Assembly: GCA_902774925.1 (NCBI GenBank)
Contig: CACYKE010000004.1
Span: 1-64,000 of the forward strand
Source of the DNA: an uncultured Prevotellaceae bacterium
GTDB taxonomy: Bacteria; Bacteroidota; Bacteroidia; Bacteroidales; Bacteroidaceae
Direction: 5' to 3'
DNA length: 64,000 nucleotides
The translations under genes were made by a program, and so were the position numbers. Shown here in pieces: positions 42,920 to 51,335 of this stretch. Within the stretch, counting starts at the first letter, position 1; each line of letters begins with the position of its first letter. The notes beneath the pieces were generated by a model, which was not told where the DNA came from, searched no databases, and saw nothing but the letters and a program-made list of their open reading frames with translations.

Positions 42920-44023
42920 ATGGCAGAAAAAAGAATAGCGCTAATTACCGGTATTACGGGTCAGGACGGAAGCTATCTGGCCGAGTTCTTGATTGAAAAA
43001 GGCTATGAGGTGCACGGACTACTGCGCCGTAGCTCGTCATTCAACACAGGACGTATAGAACACCTCTATCTCGACGAGTGGGTACGCGATATGAAGAAAG
43101 CCCGTCTGGTTAACCTGCATTGGGCGGATATGACTGACTCTTCATCACTCATCCGTGTTATCGGTGAGGTGAAACCGACGGAAATCTATAATCTGGCTGC
43201 TCAGAGCCATGTAAAGGTATCGTTCGACGTGCCTGAATACACCGCTGATGTGGATGCCGATGGTGTGCTGCGCTTATTGGAAGCTGTACGCATCTGTGGA
43301 CTGGATAAGACGTGCCGCATCTATCAGGCCTCAACCTCTGAGTTGTACGGCAAAGTACAGGAGGTTCCACAAAGTGAGACCACTCCTTTCTATCCCCGTT
43401 CACCCTATGCCGTTGCCAAGCTCTATGGTTTCTGGATTATGAAGAACTATCGTGAGTCATACGGCATGTTCTGCTGCAATGGTATTCTCTTCAACCACGA
43501 GAGTGAACGGCGAGGCGAGAACTTCGTGACACGCAAGATTACGTTGGCTGCCGCTCGCATCGCTCAAGGTTATCAGGACAAGCTCTACTTAGGTAACCTG
43601 AACTCGCTGCGTGACTGGGGTTATGCCAAGGACTATATCGAGTGTATGTGGCTCATTCTACAACAGCCTGAGCCCGACGATTTTGTCATTGCCACAGGTG
43701 AATACCATACCGTCCGCGAGTTTACTACTCTGGCCTTCAAGGAAGTGGGCATCGAACTGGAATGGCGTGGTGATGGTGTTGACGAGAAAGGCTACGACAA
43801 GGCTACAGGCAAAGCCTTGGTCGAAGTTGATCCGAAGTATTTCCGTCCTGCCGAGGTCGATCAGCTGTTGGGTAATCCTGCCAAGGCTAAGGCTAAACTC
43901 GGCTGGAATCCCCAGAAGACCTCATTCCCCGATCTTGTTAAGATTATGGTGAAGCACGATATGAAATTCGTGAAGAAACTATTCCTAAAGGCTCAAATGG
44001 ATAAAGAAGATGCAGAGCAATAG
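42920..44023 (+). CDS. gmd: GDP-mannose 4,6-dehydratase
   Basis: This short-chain-dehydrogenase-like enzyme converts GDP-mannose to GDP-4-keto-6-deoxymannose. At 367 residues it is typical. The NAD(P) site is [13 protein letters not shown], the catalytic Thr/Ser region is [10 protein letters not shown] and the YxxxK motif is in [20 protein letters not shown] is the family substrate segment. It lies 30 bases after manC and overlaps fcl by 14 bases. Confidence 0.96.
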   Translation: MAEKRIALITGITGQDGSYLAEFLIEKGYEVHGLLRRSSSFNTGRIEHLYLDEWVRDMKKARLVNLHWADMTDSSSLIRVIGEVKPTEIYNLAAQSHVKVSFDVPEYTADVDADGVLRLLEAVRICGLDKTCRIYQASTSELYGKVQEVPQSETTPFYPRSPYAVAKLYGFWIMKNYRESYGMFCCNGILFNHESERRGENFVTRKITLAAARIAQGYQDKLYLGNLNSLRDWGYAKDYIECMWLILQQPEPDDFVIATGEYHTVREFTTLAFKEVGIELEWRGDGVDEKGYDKATGKALVEVDPKYFRPAEVDQLLGNPAKAKAKLGWNPQKTSFPDLVKIMVKHDMKFVKKLFLKAQMDKEDAEQ

Positions 44024-44996
44024 TAAGATCTATGTAGCAGGCCATCGCGGTATGGTGGGGTCTGCCATTGTCCGTGAACTCCAGCGCCAGGGTTATACCA
44101 ATATTATCACACGTACTCATGCCGAGTTAGACTTAACGAGGCAAGAAGCCGTGGAAAAGTTCTTTGCTGAGGAACGTCCGGAATACGTATTTCTGGCTGC
44201 CGCAAAGGTTGGAGGTATTGTAGCCAACCAGAGTGCCCTGGCCGATTTTATGTATGACAACATGATTCTGGAGATGAATGTCATCCATGCCGCATGGAAA
44301 AATGGTTGTAAGAAACTGGAGTTTCTGGGCAGCAGTTGCATCTATCCCCGTATGGCACCGCAGCCTATGCCCGAGAGTTGCCTGCTCACCAGCGAACTGG
44401 AGAAAACCAACGAGGCCTACGCTCTGGCGAAGATCAGCGGCCTAAAGTACTGCGAGTTTCTGAATCGCCAGTATGATACTGACTATATCTCTGTGATGCC
44501 CACGAACCTCTATGGTCCCAACGACAACTATCACCCCGAGCACAGCCACGTACTACCTGCATTGATTCGCAGGTTCCATGAGGCTAAAGTAGAGGGCAAA
44601 GAAAGTGTCACCTGCTGGGGTGACGGTTCTCCGCTCCGCGAATTCCTGTATGTGGACGACTTGGCCAACCTCTGTGTATTTTTAATGAATAACTATAGTG
44701 GTCGGAGCGAGAGCGACAATAAGCACGGTCAAAGGTCGCCAGATTACATGGCGACCGTCAATGCCGGTACGGGCAAGGAACTCACCATCAAGGCCCTGAC
44801 AGAATTAGTCGCCAAGGTAGTAGGATATACGGGCCGTATTGAGTGGGATACCACCCGTCCGAACGGCACCCCGCGTAAATTGCTCGATGTCAGCAAAGCC
44901 ACCAAATTGGGCTGGATTTACAAAACAGAACTTGAGGACGGCATCCGACTGGCTTATGAGGATTTCTTAAATAATCCGATGCGAGCAGAACGATAA
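44010..44996 (+). CDS. fcl: GDP-L-fucose synthase
   Basis: This epimerase/reductase completes GDP-L-fucose. At 328 residues it shows [14 protein letters not shown] (NADPH site), [16 protein letters not shown], the YxxxK motif in [10 protein letters not shown], and [17 protein letters not shown]. It overlaps gmd by 14 bases, consistent with coupled translation. The product can feed the exopolysaccharide locus 4 kb downstream or fucosylated glycoproteins, as known in Bacteroidota. Confidence 0.96.
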   Translation: MQSNSKIYVAGHRGMVGSAIVRELQRQGYTNIITRTHAELDLTRQEAVEKFFAEERPEYVFLAAAKVGGIVANQSALADFMYDNMILEMNVIHAAWKNGCKKLEFLGSSCIYPRMAPQPMPESCLLTSELEKTNEAYALAKISGLKYCEFLNRQYDTDYISVMPTNLYGPNDNYHPEHSHVLPALIRRFHEAKVEGKESVTCWGDGSPLREFLYVDDLANLCVFLMNNYSGRSESDNKHGQRSPDYMATVNAGTGKELTIKALTELVAKVVGYTGRIEWDTTRPNGTPRKLLDVSKATKLGWIYKTELEDGIRLAYEDFLNNPMRAER

Positions 44997-45028
44997 CGCA
45001 ATAAATACTAACGATAACTTGAAGACCT

Positions 45029-45865
45029 ATGCAATCTATTAGAACACTGAACGACATGATTGTCTTCCTGCAACAGCGAGGAGACCGTAAACGTGTGGCT
45101 GTGGTATGCGCCCATGACGCCAGTACCCGCTATGCAGTAGAAAAAGGAAAGGAAATGGGATTTATCGAACCCATTTACGTCGATGGCGACGACAAGGAAG
45201 AGTGTGCTCGCCGTGCCGTAGCCATGTGTAAGAATGGCGAGGCCGATATCCTGATGAAGGGGCTCATCAATACCGATGTCTTGCTGCGTGCCATCCTCGA
45301 CAAAGAGAAAGGCATCCTGCGTCCCGGTCATGTACTGACCCATGTGGCTATGGCCGAGATTCCCAAATACGAGAAGCTGCTCTTCTTCACTGATGCGGCT
45401 GTCATTCCCGTCCCCACCCCAGCTCAGCGTCGTCAGCAGATTCAGTATGTGAACTACGTTTGTCACGGCTTGGGTATCGAGGAGCCACGCATCTCGCTGA
45501 TTCACTGTGCCGAGAAAGTCAGTGCCAAGGCATTTCCTTATACCACCGACTATCTCGACATCATTGCCGAGGCACAGACAGGTAAGTTCGGACGTTGCAT
45601 TATTGACGGTCCGCTCGACCTGAAGACATCCCTCGACAGCGTCTCTCTGCGTGAGAAAGGTATCCATAGCATCATCGACGGACAGGCCGATGCCCTCATC
45701 TTCCCCGACATCGTGGCCGGTAATGTGTTCTACAAGACGCTGACCCTTTTCGGTTATGCCAAGACGGCAGGTGTGTTAGAAGGTACCCAATGCTGCTGCG
45801 TGGTTCCCTCTCGTGCCGACAGTCCTGACTCCAAATATTATTCTCTTGCATTGGCTGCTATATGA
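45029..45865 (+). CDS. ptb: Phosphate butyryltransferase-like (phosphate acyltransferase) enzyme
   Basis: The enzyme exchanges CoA for phosphate on butyryl-CoA or a branched acyl-CoA. Its 278 aa match the PTA_PTB family: ADILMKGLINTDVLLRAI, HVLTHVAMAE, TDAAVIPVP and the C-terminal FPDIVAGNVFYKTL. It is paired with butyrate kinase (4-base overlap). It sits 32 bases after fcl behind ATAACG-type repeats and may share the fucose-operon transcript. Substrate preference (butyrate, isobutyrate or isovalerate) cannot be read from sequence. Confidence 0.9.
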   Translation: MQSIRTLNDMIVFLQQRGDRKRVAVVCAHDASTRYAVEKGKEMGFIEPIYVDGDDKEECARRAVAMCKNGEADILMKGLINTDVLLRAILDKEKGILRPGHVLTHVAMAEIPKYEKLLFFTDAAVIPVPTPAQRRQQIQYVNYVCHGLGIEEPRISLIHCAEKVSAKAFPYTTDYLDIIAEAQTGKFGRCIIDGPLDLKTSLDSVSLREKGIHSIIDGQADALIFPDIVAGNVFYKTLTLFGYAKTAGVLEGTQCCCVVPSRADSPDSKYYSLALAAI

Positions 45866-46929
45866 AGATTCTTGTTATTAATCCTGGTTCCACCAGTACC
45901 AAGATTGCCGTCTATGAAAACGAGACGCCTGTTCTGTTACGCAATATCACCCATTCCGCCGAACAGCTGGCTCCTTTCGGCAATATCACTGAACAGCAGG
46001 ATTTCCGACGTCAGTTGGTGCTCGACGAGCTCGTAGCAGCCGACATACCCTTGGAGTTTGATGCTGTCATCGGACGTGGCGGTCTGGTCAAGCCCATCAG
46101 TGGTGGTGTATATGAAATCAACCAGCGCATGCTGGACGACACATTGCATGGTTGTGTCATGCACAGCCATGCCTGCAACCTCGGTTGTCTGCTTGCCTAC
46201 GAAATTGCTGCCCAGATACCGGGCTGCCGTTCTTTCATCGCCGACCCAGGCGTTGTTGACGAGTTGTCTCCTTTGGCTCGTATCAGTGGTTCTCCGTTGA
46301 TGCCCCGCATCTGCATCTGGCATGCCCTCAACCAGCGCGCCATCGCCCGTCGCTATGCCCGTGGCATCGGTAAGGAATACGAGGATTTAAACCTCATCAT
46401 TTGTCATCTTGGTGGCGGCATCAGTATTGCAGCCCATGAACACGGCAGGGCCATCGATGCCAATAATGCTTTGGACGGTGAAGGGCCTTTCTCTCCCGAA
46501 CGTGCAGGCAGTCTTCCTGCTGTCGACCTCATCCGCCTGTGTTTCAGTGGCAAATACACGGAGGAACAGTTGTTGAAGCGTATTGCCGGTAAGGCCGGAC
46601 TGAACGCCCATCTGGGTACCAACGATATGCGTGAGATTCTGAATCGCATCAATCATGGCGACGAACATGCCAAACTCATTGTCGATGCTATGATTTACCA
46701 CGTTGCCAAGAATATTGCCGCCGAAGGTGCGGTGTTGTGTGGTCAGATTGACGCCATCCTCATCACAGGTGGCATGGCTCATTCAGAGTATATTATCCAT
46801 GAATTGCGCCGTCGCATCGGTTTTCTGGCTCCTGTCTATACCTTCCCCGGTGAAGACGAGATGGAAGCCTTGGCACTCAATGCACTGGCTGTGCTGACAG
46901 GTCGCCGCGAGGCTAAAGTCTACGACTAA
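45862..46929 (+). CDS. buk: Butyrate kinase
   Basis: This acetate-kinase-superfamily enzyme uses acyl phosphate and ADP to make ATP. At 355 residues it is family length. Motifs: ILVINPGSTSTKIAVYE at the N-terminus, GRGGLVKPISGG, MPRICIWHALNQRAIARR, ICHLGGGISIAAH, and ILITGGMAHSEYI. It overlaps ptb by 4 bases. The pair would give substrate-level ATP from acyl-CoA, or run in reverse to activate scavenged branched acids. A terminator follows. Confidence 0.94.
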   Translation: MKILVINPGSTSTKIAVYENETPVLLRNITHSAEQLAPFGNITEQQDFRRQLVLDELVAADIPLEFDAVIGRGGLVKPISGGVYEINQRMLDDTLHGCVMHSHACNLGCLLAYEIAAQIPGCRSFIADPGVVDELSPLARISGSPLMPRICIWHALNQRAIARRYARGIGKEYEDLNLIICHLGGGISIAAHEHGRAIDANNALDGEGPFSPERAGSLPAVDLIRLCFSGKYTEEQLLKRIAGKAGLNAHLGTNDMREILNRINHGDEHAKLIVDAMIYHVAKNIAAEGAVLCGQIDAILITGGMAHSEYIIHELRRRIGFLAPVYTFPGEDEMEALALNALAVLTGRREAKVYD

Positions 46930-46951
46930 CCACAATCATAGGAGTGAACAA

Positions 46952-46988
46952 ATATATAGGGACGGAAGTTTTTTCCGCCCCTATATAT
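46952..46988. terminator. Bidirectional terminator between buk and xylulokinase
   Basis: ATATATAGGG-A-CGGAA pairs with TTCCG-C-CCCTATATAT around a short T-rich loop. It separates two convergent genes. Confidence 0.8.
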
Positions 46989-47007
46989 ATAATAAGGTGT
47001 AAGTCGT

Positions 47008-48498
47008 TTACATATTCTTCTTGAGCGACTCTTTCCAGTGCGCATAAGCAGCAGCGTATGCAGCGCGGTCAGCCTCCTTGGGTTCGATGACCTGCAATTT
47101 CTCCAGTGAAGCAAAGGCCTCGTTGGCATTGGCATAGATGCCAGCACCGATACCAGCGCCCTTGGCAGCACCTACCGATCCGTCCGTATCATACAGTTCG
47201 ATGGTAGCGCCACTGACGCCTGCCAGTGTGTCGCGGAACAGCGGACTCAGGAACATATTGGCTTTACCTGCATGAATTTTTTTGATATCCATACCCATCT
47301 GCTGCATGATTTCCATGCCATAGCAGAACGAGAATACGATACCCTCCTGGGCAGCACGCACCAGATGAGCCTTCGAGTGCTTGTTGAAGTTAACGCCATT
47401 GATTGAGCAACCGATCTCCTTATTCTCGAGCACACGCTCAGCACCGTTACCGAATGGGATAATCGTCACACCCTCACTACCTATAGGAGCCTGTGCTGCC
47501 AGGTCGTTCATCTCAGCATAACCAATCTCCGGCGTGATGTTACGATGTGTCCAGGCATTCAGGATACCCGTACCATTGATACACAGCAGCACACCCAGAC
47601 GCGTCTGGTCGGCAGTATGGTTCACATGAGCAAAAGTATTTACACGGCTCTGTTTGTCGTAGTTCACTTCACCCAGCACACCATATACCACACCCGATGT
47701 TCCGGCAGTTGCAGCAATCTCGCCTGGATTCAGCACATTCAGTGACAGGGCATTGTTCGGCTGGTCACCGCCACGATAGGTAATCGGTGTACCGGCCTTC
47801 AGTCCCAGTTCAGCGGCAGCTTCAGCGCTTACCACACTCTGCTCGGCGAATGTTGGCACGATGTCAGCAATCAATGAACTGTCAAAACCATAGTACTTCA
47901 TCAGGAAGTCAGCCACCTGATTGTTCTTGAAGTCCCAGAACATACCCTCTGAGAGACCACTGACAGTAGTGTTTGCTACACCAGAGAGGCGCATAGCGAT
48001 ATAGTCGCCCGGCAGCATCACCTTGTAAATCTTGCTATACAGCTCCGGTTCGTTCTCCTTCACCCAAGCCAGTTTGGCTGCCGTGAAGTTACCGGGAGAA
48101 TTCAGCAGATGACTCAAGCACAGTTCACCACCCAATTCCTTGAAGGCTTTTTCACCGTAGGGCACTGCACGTGAGTCGCACCAGATGATTGCCGGACGCA
48201 GCGCCTTGAGGTCCTTGTCCACACACACCAGACCGTGCATCTGATAGGAGATACCGATGGCTTTGATTTCCTCACCGGTTGCACCGGCCTCTGCCATGAT
48301 TTTTTTCAGACTCAGCTTGGCATTGTCCCACCACATCTGCGGGTCCTGCTCAGCCCATCCGGCCTTGACTGCCGTAATCGGTGCTTCCTTCTCGGGGAAG
48401 AATGCTGTTGCCACACACTTGCCACTATCGGCATTCACCAACGATGCCTTGACAGACGAGCTGCCGACATCAAATCCTAATAGATACCTGTTTGCCAT
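47008..48498 (-). CDS. xylB: Xylulokinase
   Basis: This FGGY-family kinase phosphorylates D-xylulose for the pentose phosphate pathway. At 496 residues the N-terminus is LLGFDVGSSSVKASLV (phosphate-binding), followed by SYQMHGLVCVD, IIWCDSRA, and the adenosine-binding AAQEGIVFSF and GGATIE-like segment (SGATIELYDTDGSVGAAKGA). It stands alone on the minus strand here. No xylose isomerase or transporter is in the window. No clear -7 box was found upstream. Confidence 0.93.
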   Translation of the reverse strand: MANRYLLGFDVGSSSVKASLVNADSGKCVATAFFPEKEAPITAVKAGWAEQDPQMWWDNAKLSLKKIMAEAGATGEEIKAIGISYQMHGLVCVDKDLKALRPAIIWCDSRAVPYGEKAFKELGGELCLSHLLNSPGNFTAAKLAWVKENEPELYSKIYKVMLPGDYIAMRLSGVANTTVSGLSEGMFWDFKNNQVADFLMKYYGFDSSLIADIVPTFAEQSVVSAEAAAELGLKAGTPITYRGGDQPNNALSLNVLNPGEIAATAGTSGVVYGVLGEVNYDKQSRVNTFAHVNHTADQTRLGVLLCINGTGILNAWTHRNITPEIGYAEMNDLAAQAPIGSEGVTIIPFGNGAERVLENKEIGCSINGVNFNKHSKAHLVRAAQEGIVFSFCYGMEIMQQMGMDIKKIHAGKANMFLSPLFRDTLAGVSGATIELYDTDGSVGAAKGAGIGAGIYANANEAFASLEKLQVIEPKEADRAAYAAAYAHWKESLKKNM

Positions 48499-48609
48499 AA
48501 TTTTTTATGTACTTATAACTAATATTATTACGTTTTCCACTACAAATTTCTCTAAAAATTTTCTAAAAAACAACTTTTTTGCACTTTTTCATCATTTTTT
48601 TATCATTTA

Positions 48610-48642
48610 TTGACTACAATTAAAAATATTTTTTTACCTTTG
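48610..48642 (+). promoter_or_regulatory. Promoter of the exopolysaccharide locus
   Basis: TTG (48610-48612), 22 bases, TACCTTTG (48635-48642), leaving a leader of about 50 bases before the receiver gene. The 200-base spacer 48499-48698 is otherwise A+T-rich and holds no gene. Confidence 0.7.
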
Positions 48643-48698
48643 CATCGAATTGGCTGCCAAAATTGGCAAATACATTAGACTAAAGATTTATTTCATAT

Positions 48699-49067
48699 AT
48701 GAAAAAGAAGATACTAATACTTGATGACAAAGAGACCATCGCAAAGGTGCTCTCAATCTATTTGATGAGTGATTATGACGTCCAGTGGCTCCCCGATGGA
48801 CTGCAGGGTGTCAAGTGGCTTCAGGCAGGTAACACCCCTGACCTCATCATTTCCGACATTCGTATGCCAGGCATGCGTGGTGACGATTTCTTGGAGTGGA
48901 TTAAGCAGAACGAGCTGTTCCGCCACATTCCTGTGATTATGCTTTCCAGTGAAGACTCCACCAGCGAGCGTATCCGTTTGTTGGAAATCGGTGCCGAGGA
49001 CTACATCGTCAAGCCCTTCAACCCGATGGAGTTAAAGATTCGCGTCAAGAAGATCCTTCCTAATTAA
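48699..49067 (+). CDS. Single-domain response regulator (122 aa)
   Basis: This is a CheY-like receiver with no output domain. Acidic residues (LDDKE), the phospho-acceptor Asp53 (IISDIRMPG), the Ser switch (MLSSED) and Lys in VKPFNP are all present, so it should be phosphorylated. It is the first gene of the exopolysaccharide locus. It lies 24 bases before the sugar transferase that carries its own receiver-like domain, suggesting phosphorylation-controlled polysaccharide synthesis. No cognate kinase is nearby. Confidence 0.92.
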   Translation: MKKKILILDDKETIAKVLSIYLMSDYDVQWLPDGLQGVKWLQAGNTPDLIISDIRMPGMRGDDFLEWIKQNELFRHIPVIMLSSEDSTSERIRLLEIGAEDYIVKPFNPMELKIRVKKILPN

Positions 49068-49091
49068 TAATATACATTATTATATTATAAC

Positions 49092-50294
49092 ATGATAGGT
49101 GTAGTATATTTAGGAAACAATCCCAAGACACAAGAGCGTCTACGCTACATCCCCGGTCAGTTGGTCCGCATGACCAATGCCTATAAGGATGCAGCTCAGA
49201 TATGTACTCCCCATGTCTCCAACGAACATTTCATCGTCTTTTTCGAGCGGAATGTGCGTAATGAGGATATTACCGCCATCACCTATCTTCGGAAGAAGTG
49301 CCACAATGTCTATATCATCCTCATCACCAACAACATGTCGGAGGAGGAGCGTAACATCTACATGAAGTGTGGTATCAACGACACCATTGTGGCCGAGGCT
49401 TCTGTCACGGAGCTGAACAAGAAGATTATGTTCATCTCCGACCGTGAGAGCATCCTTTTCGACGACCAGGCGCCCAAATATCGCATCTTGAAGTTCAAGA
49501 TTCCCGTTTGGAAGCGTTTGTTCGATATTGTGTTCTCAGGTCTGGCCATCATTCTTCTCTCCCCCATCTTCATCATTACGGCCATTGCCATCCGTTTGGA
49601 GAGTCCCGGTCCGGTACTCTTCAAGTCCAAGCGTGTGGGAACCAACTACACCATCTTCGATTTCTTGAAGTTCCGCAGCATGTACATCGATGCCGAAGAC
49701 CGCTTGAAGGAGTTGAGCAAGGACCACAACCAGTATGCCGAGCAACACGAGGAAGAGCCCAAGACCACGGTCACTGCTCCGTTAGGCGAAGAAGCCGAGC
49801 AGGAAATGCTGGATATGGGCATGGAGTCAATGATGATGATTGACGACGAAGAGATTATGCTCGTTGGTGACGATTTCGTCATGGCTGAGAGCGACTATAA
49901 CAAGAAGAAAGAGGAAGATATCAACAATGCCTTTGTCAAGATTGAGAACGACCCCCGCGTCACCAAGGTCGGTCAGTTCATCCGCAAATATAGCATCGAC
50001 GAGCTCCCTCAGCTCTTCAACATCCTCAAGGGCGATATGTCCATTGTGGGCAATCGTCCTCTCCCACTCTACGAGGCCGAAAAACTCACTGCCGACTCGA
50101 ACATCGACCGTTTCATGGCCCCTGCAGGCCTGACCGGCCTCTGGCAGGTCGAAGAACGCGGCAAGGGTGGCAATATGAGTGCCGAGGAGCGCAAGCAGCT
50201 GGACATCCTTTATGGCCAGACCTATTGCTTTACCCTCGATATGAAGATTATCTTCCGCACCATCTTTGCATTTGTTCAGAAAGAAAACGTATAA
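49092..50294 (+). CDS. Initiating polyprenyl-phosphate sugar-1-phosphate transferase with N-terminal pseudo-receiver domain (400 aa)
   Basis: Residues 1-115 look like a receiver fold without the phospho-Asp (IVFFERN at that place). A membrane helix (143-167) and the bacterial sugar transferase domain follow: KRLFDIVFSGLAIILLSP, RLESPGPVLFKSKRVG, FLKFRSM, DPRVTKVGQFIRKYSIDELPQ, NILKGDMSIVGNRP. Between KFRSM and DPRVTKVG there is an acidic, Met-rich insertion of about 65 residues (216-282). The enzyme puts the first sugar on the lipid carrier at the inner membrane. The domain arrangement and the upstream receiver gene point to regulated initiation. Confidence 0.92.
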   Translation: MIGVVYLGNNPKTQERLRYIPGQLVRMTNAYKDAAQICTPHVSNEHFIVFFERNVRNEDITAITYLRKKCHNVYIILITNNMSEEERNIYMKCGINDTIVAEASVTELNKKIMFISDRESILFDDQAPKYRILKFKIPVWKRLFDIVFSGLAIILLSPIFIITAIAIRLESPGPVLFKSKRVGTNYTIFDFLKFRSMYIDAEDRLKELSKDHNQYAEQHEEEPKTTVTAPLGEEAEQEMLDMGMESMMMIDDEEIMLVGDDFVMAESDYNKKKEEDINNAFVKIENDPRVTKVGQFIRKYSIDELPQLFNILKGDMSIVGNRPLPLYEAEKLTADSNIDRFMAPAGLTGLWQVEERGKGGNMSAEERKQLDILYGQTYCFTLDMKIIFRTIFAFVQKENV

Positions 50295-50321
50295 GTTATA
50301 AGAGAAAGTAAAAAGTAAGAT

Positions 50322-51314
50322 ATGAAAATCAGTGTAAACAAAATGGTAACCCAATGGGCAAAGAGGTTTTTACCTTTTTACCTTTTTACCTTTTTACCTT
50401 TATCGGCTGCTGCCCAATTTAACGAGAGTGGTATCAGTGCTGGTTTCTTTGACTCCAGCGAGGAAAGCACCATTAATTTCTCGAATTTCCATCTGCCTCC
50501 TTTGGCGGTACTTTTTGAGAATGCAAAACAGAACCCTCGTGTTCTATCTTTGGAAAAAGCTCGGGAATTGGCTCAGGCTGAAGTAGCCAAACAAAAGCGT
50601 CATATTTTCTCGTATGTCACCGGCCATGCCAGCTACAGCTATGGTAAAACCGATATGTGGGGGCAGAACTCCAGTTCTTACAATCTGGTACTCCAACAAT
50701 ACCAAGGCAGTGAGCAAAGCTATTGGAATGTCGGCGTCAATTTGGCTGTTCCTTTGGAAGACATTTTGGATTTGACGGCAGCAGTTAAACGTAAAAGACT
50801 GGAAGCAGAAATAGCCATTTATAGAACTGACGAGGAATATGATAATTTAAAAAAAGAAATTGCCACTCTTTTTATTAAAATTACCAACCAACTTGTAACT
50901 CTTAAAACCGCAGGAGAAGCAGCTGCTGCCTATCAAGGTGCGGGTGCTTTGAATCAGGAAGATTTTCACCAAGGTAATATGAACATTGAAGATTATGCTT
51001 GGACAAAAATGCATGAGTATTCTCAAGTAAGCAGTTATCAAAATATGCAAACTGCTATCACTACTGATATAATTACCTTAGAAATTCTTTCACATACCCC
51101 TATTTTGACTAACACCACTACTGAAGTCACTTTAGATAGTGGCGATCAGAAGACAGAGAAACAAATTCGCAAAGAGAACAAGGCCATTGACAAGCAGATC
51201 CGCAAAACAGCCGCAGCTGAAGAGAAAAGATATGCTGAAATGGAAAAAGCTGAGCAGAAAGCCCAGGAAAAAGCAGCTAAGTTAGCCAAGAAAGCTGAGA
51301 AAAAAAACAAGTAA
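50322..51314 (+). CDS. TolC/OEP-like outer-membrane protein, half length (330 aa)
   Basis: A signal peptide (cleavage near SAAA-Q, residue 31) leads to a single outer-membrane-efflux-type repeat: 'FENAKQNPRVLSLEKARELAQAEV' and 'NVGVNLAVPLEDILDLTAAVKRKRLEAEI', with long helices. The C-terminal 60 residues are Lys/Glu/Ala-rich. Classical TolC has two such repeats, so the protein is about half size. Its position between the initiating transferase and the Wzz-like gene suggests an export or assembly role, in place of a Wza-type porin, which is not seen here. Codons for the signal peptide contain four TTTTTACC units. Confidence 0.75.
   Translation: MKISVNKMVTQWAKRFLPFYLFTFLPLSAAAQFNESGISAGFFDSSEESTINFSNFHLPPLAVLFENAKQNPRVLSLEKARELAQAEVAKQKRHIFSYVTGHASYSYGKTDMWGQNSSSYNLVLQQYQGSEQSYWNVGVNLAVPLEDILDLTAAVKRKRLEAEIAIYRTDEEYDNLKKEIATLFIKITNQLVTLKTAGEAAAAYQGAGALNQEDFHQGNMNIEDYAWTKMHEYSQVSSYQNMQTAITTDIITLEILSHTPILTNTTTEVTLDSGDQKTEKQIRKENKAIDKQIRKTAAAEEKRYAEMEKAEQKAQEKAAKLAKKAEKKNK
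50367..50398 (+). repeat. TTTTTACC 8-base tandem repeat, four units, in a signal-peptide coding region
   Basis: Four perfect units start at 50367, 50375, 50383 and 50391, encoding the hydrophobic FLPFYLFTFLPL core. Since 8 is not a multiple of 3, a change of one unit would frameshift the outer-membrane protein near its start. Confidence 0.95.
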
Positions 51315-51335
51315 AACATAAAAGATAAGAACATC

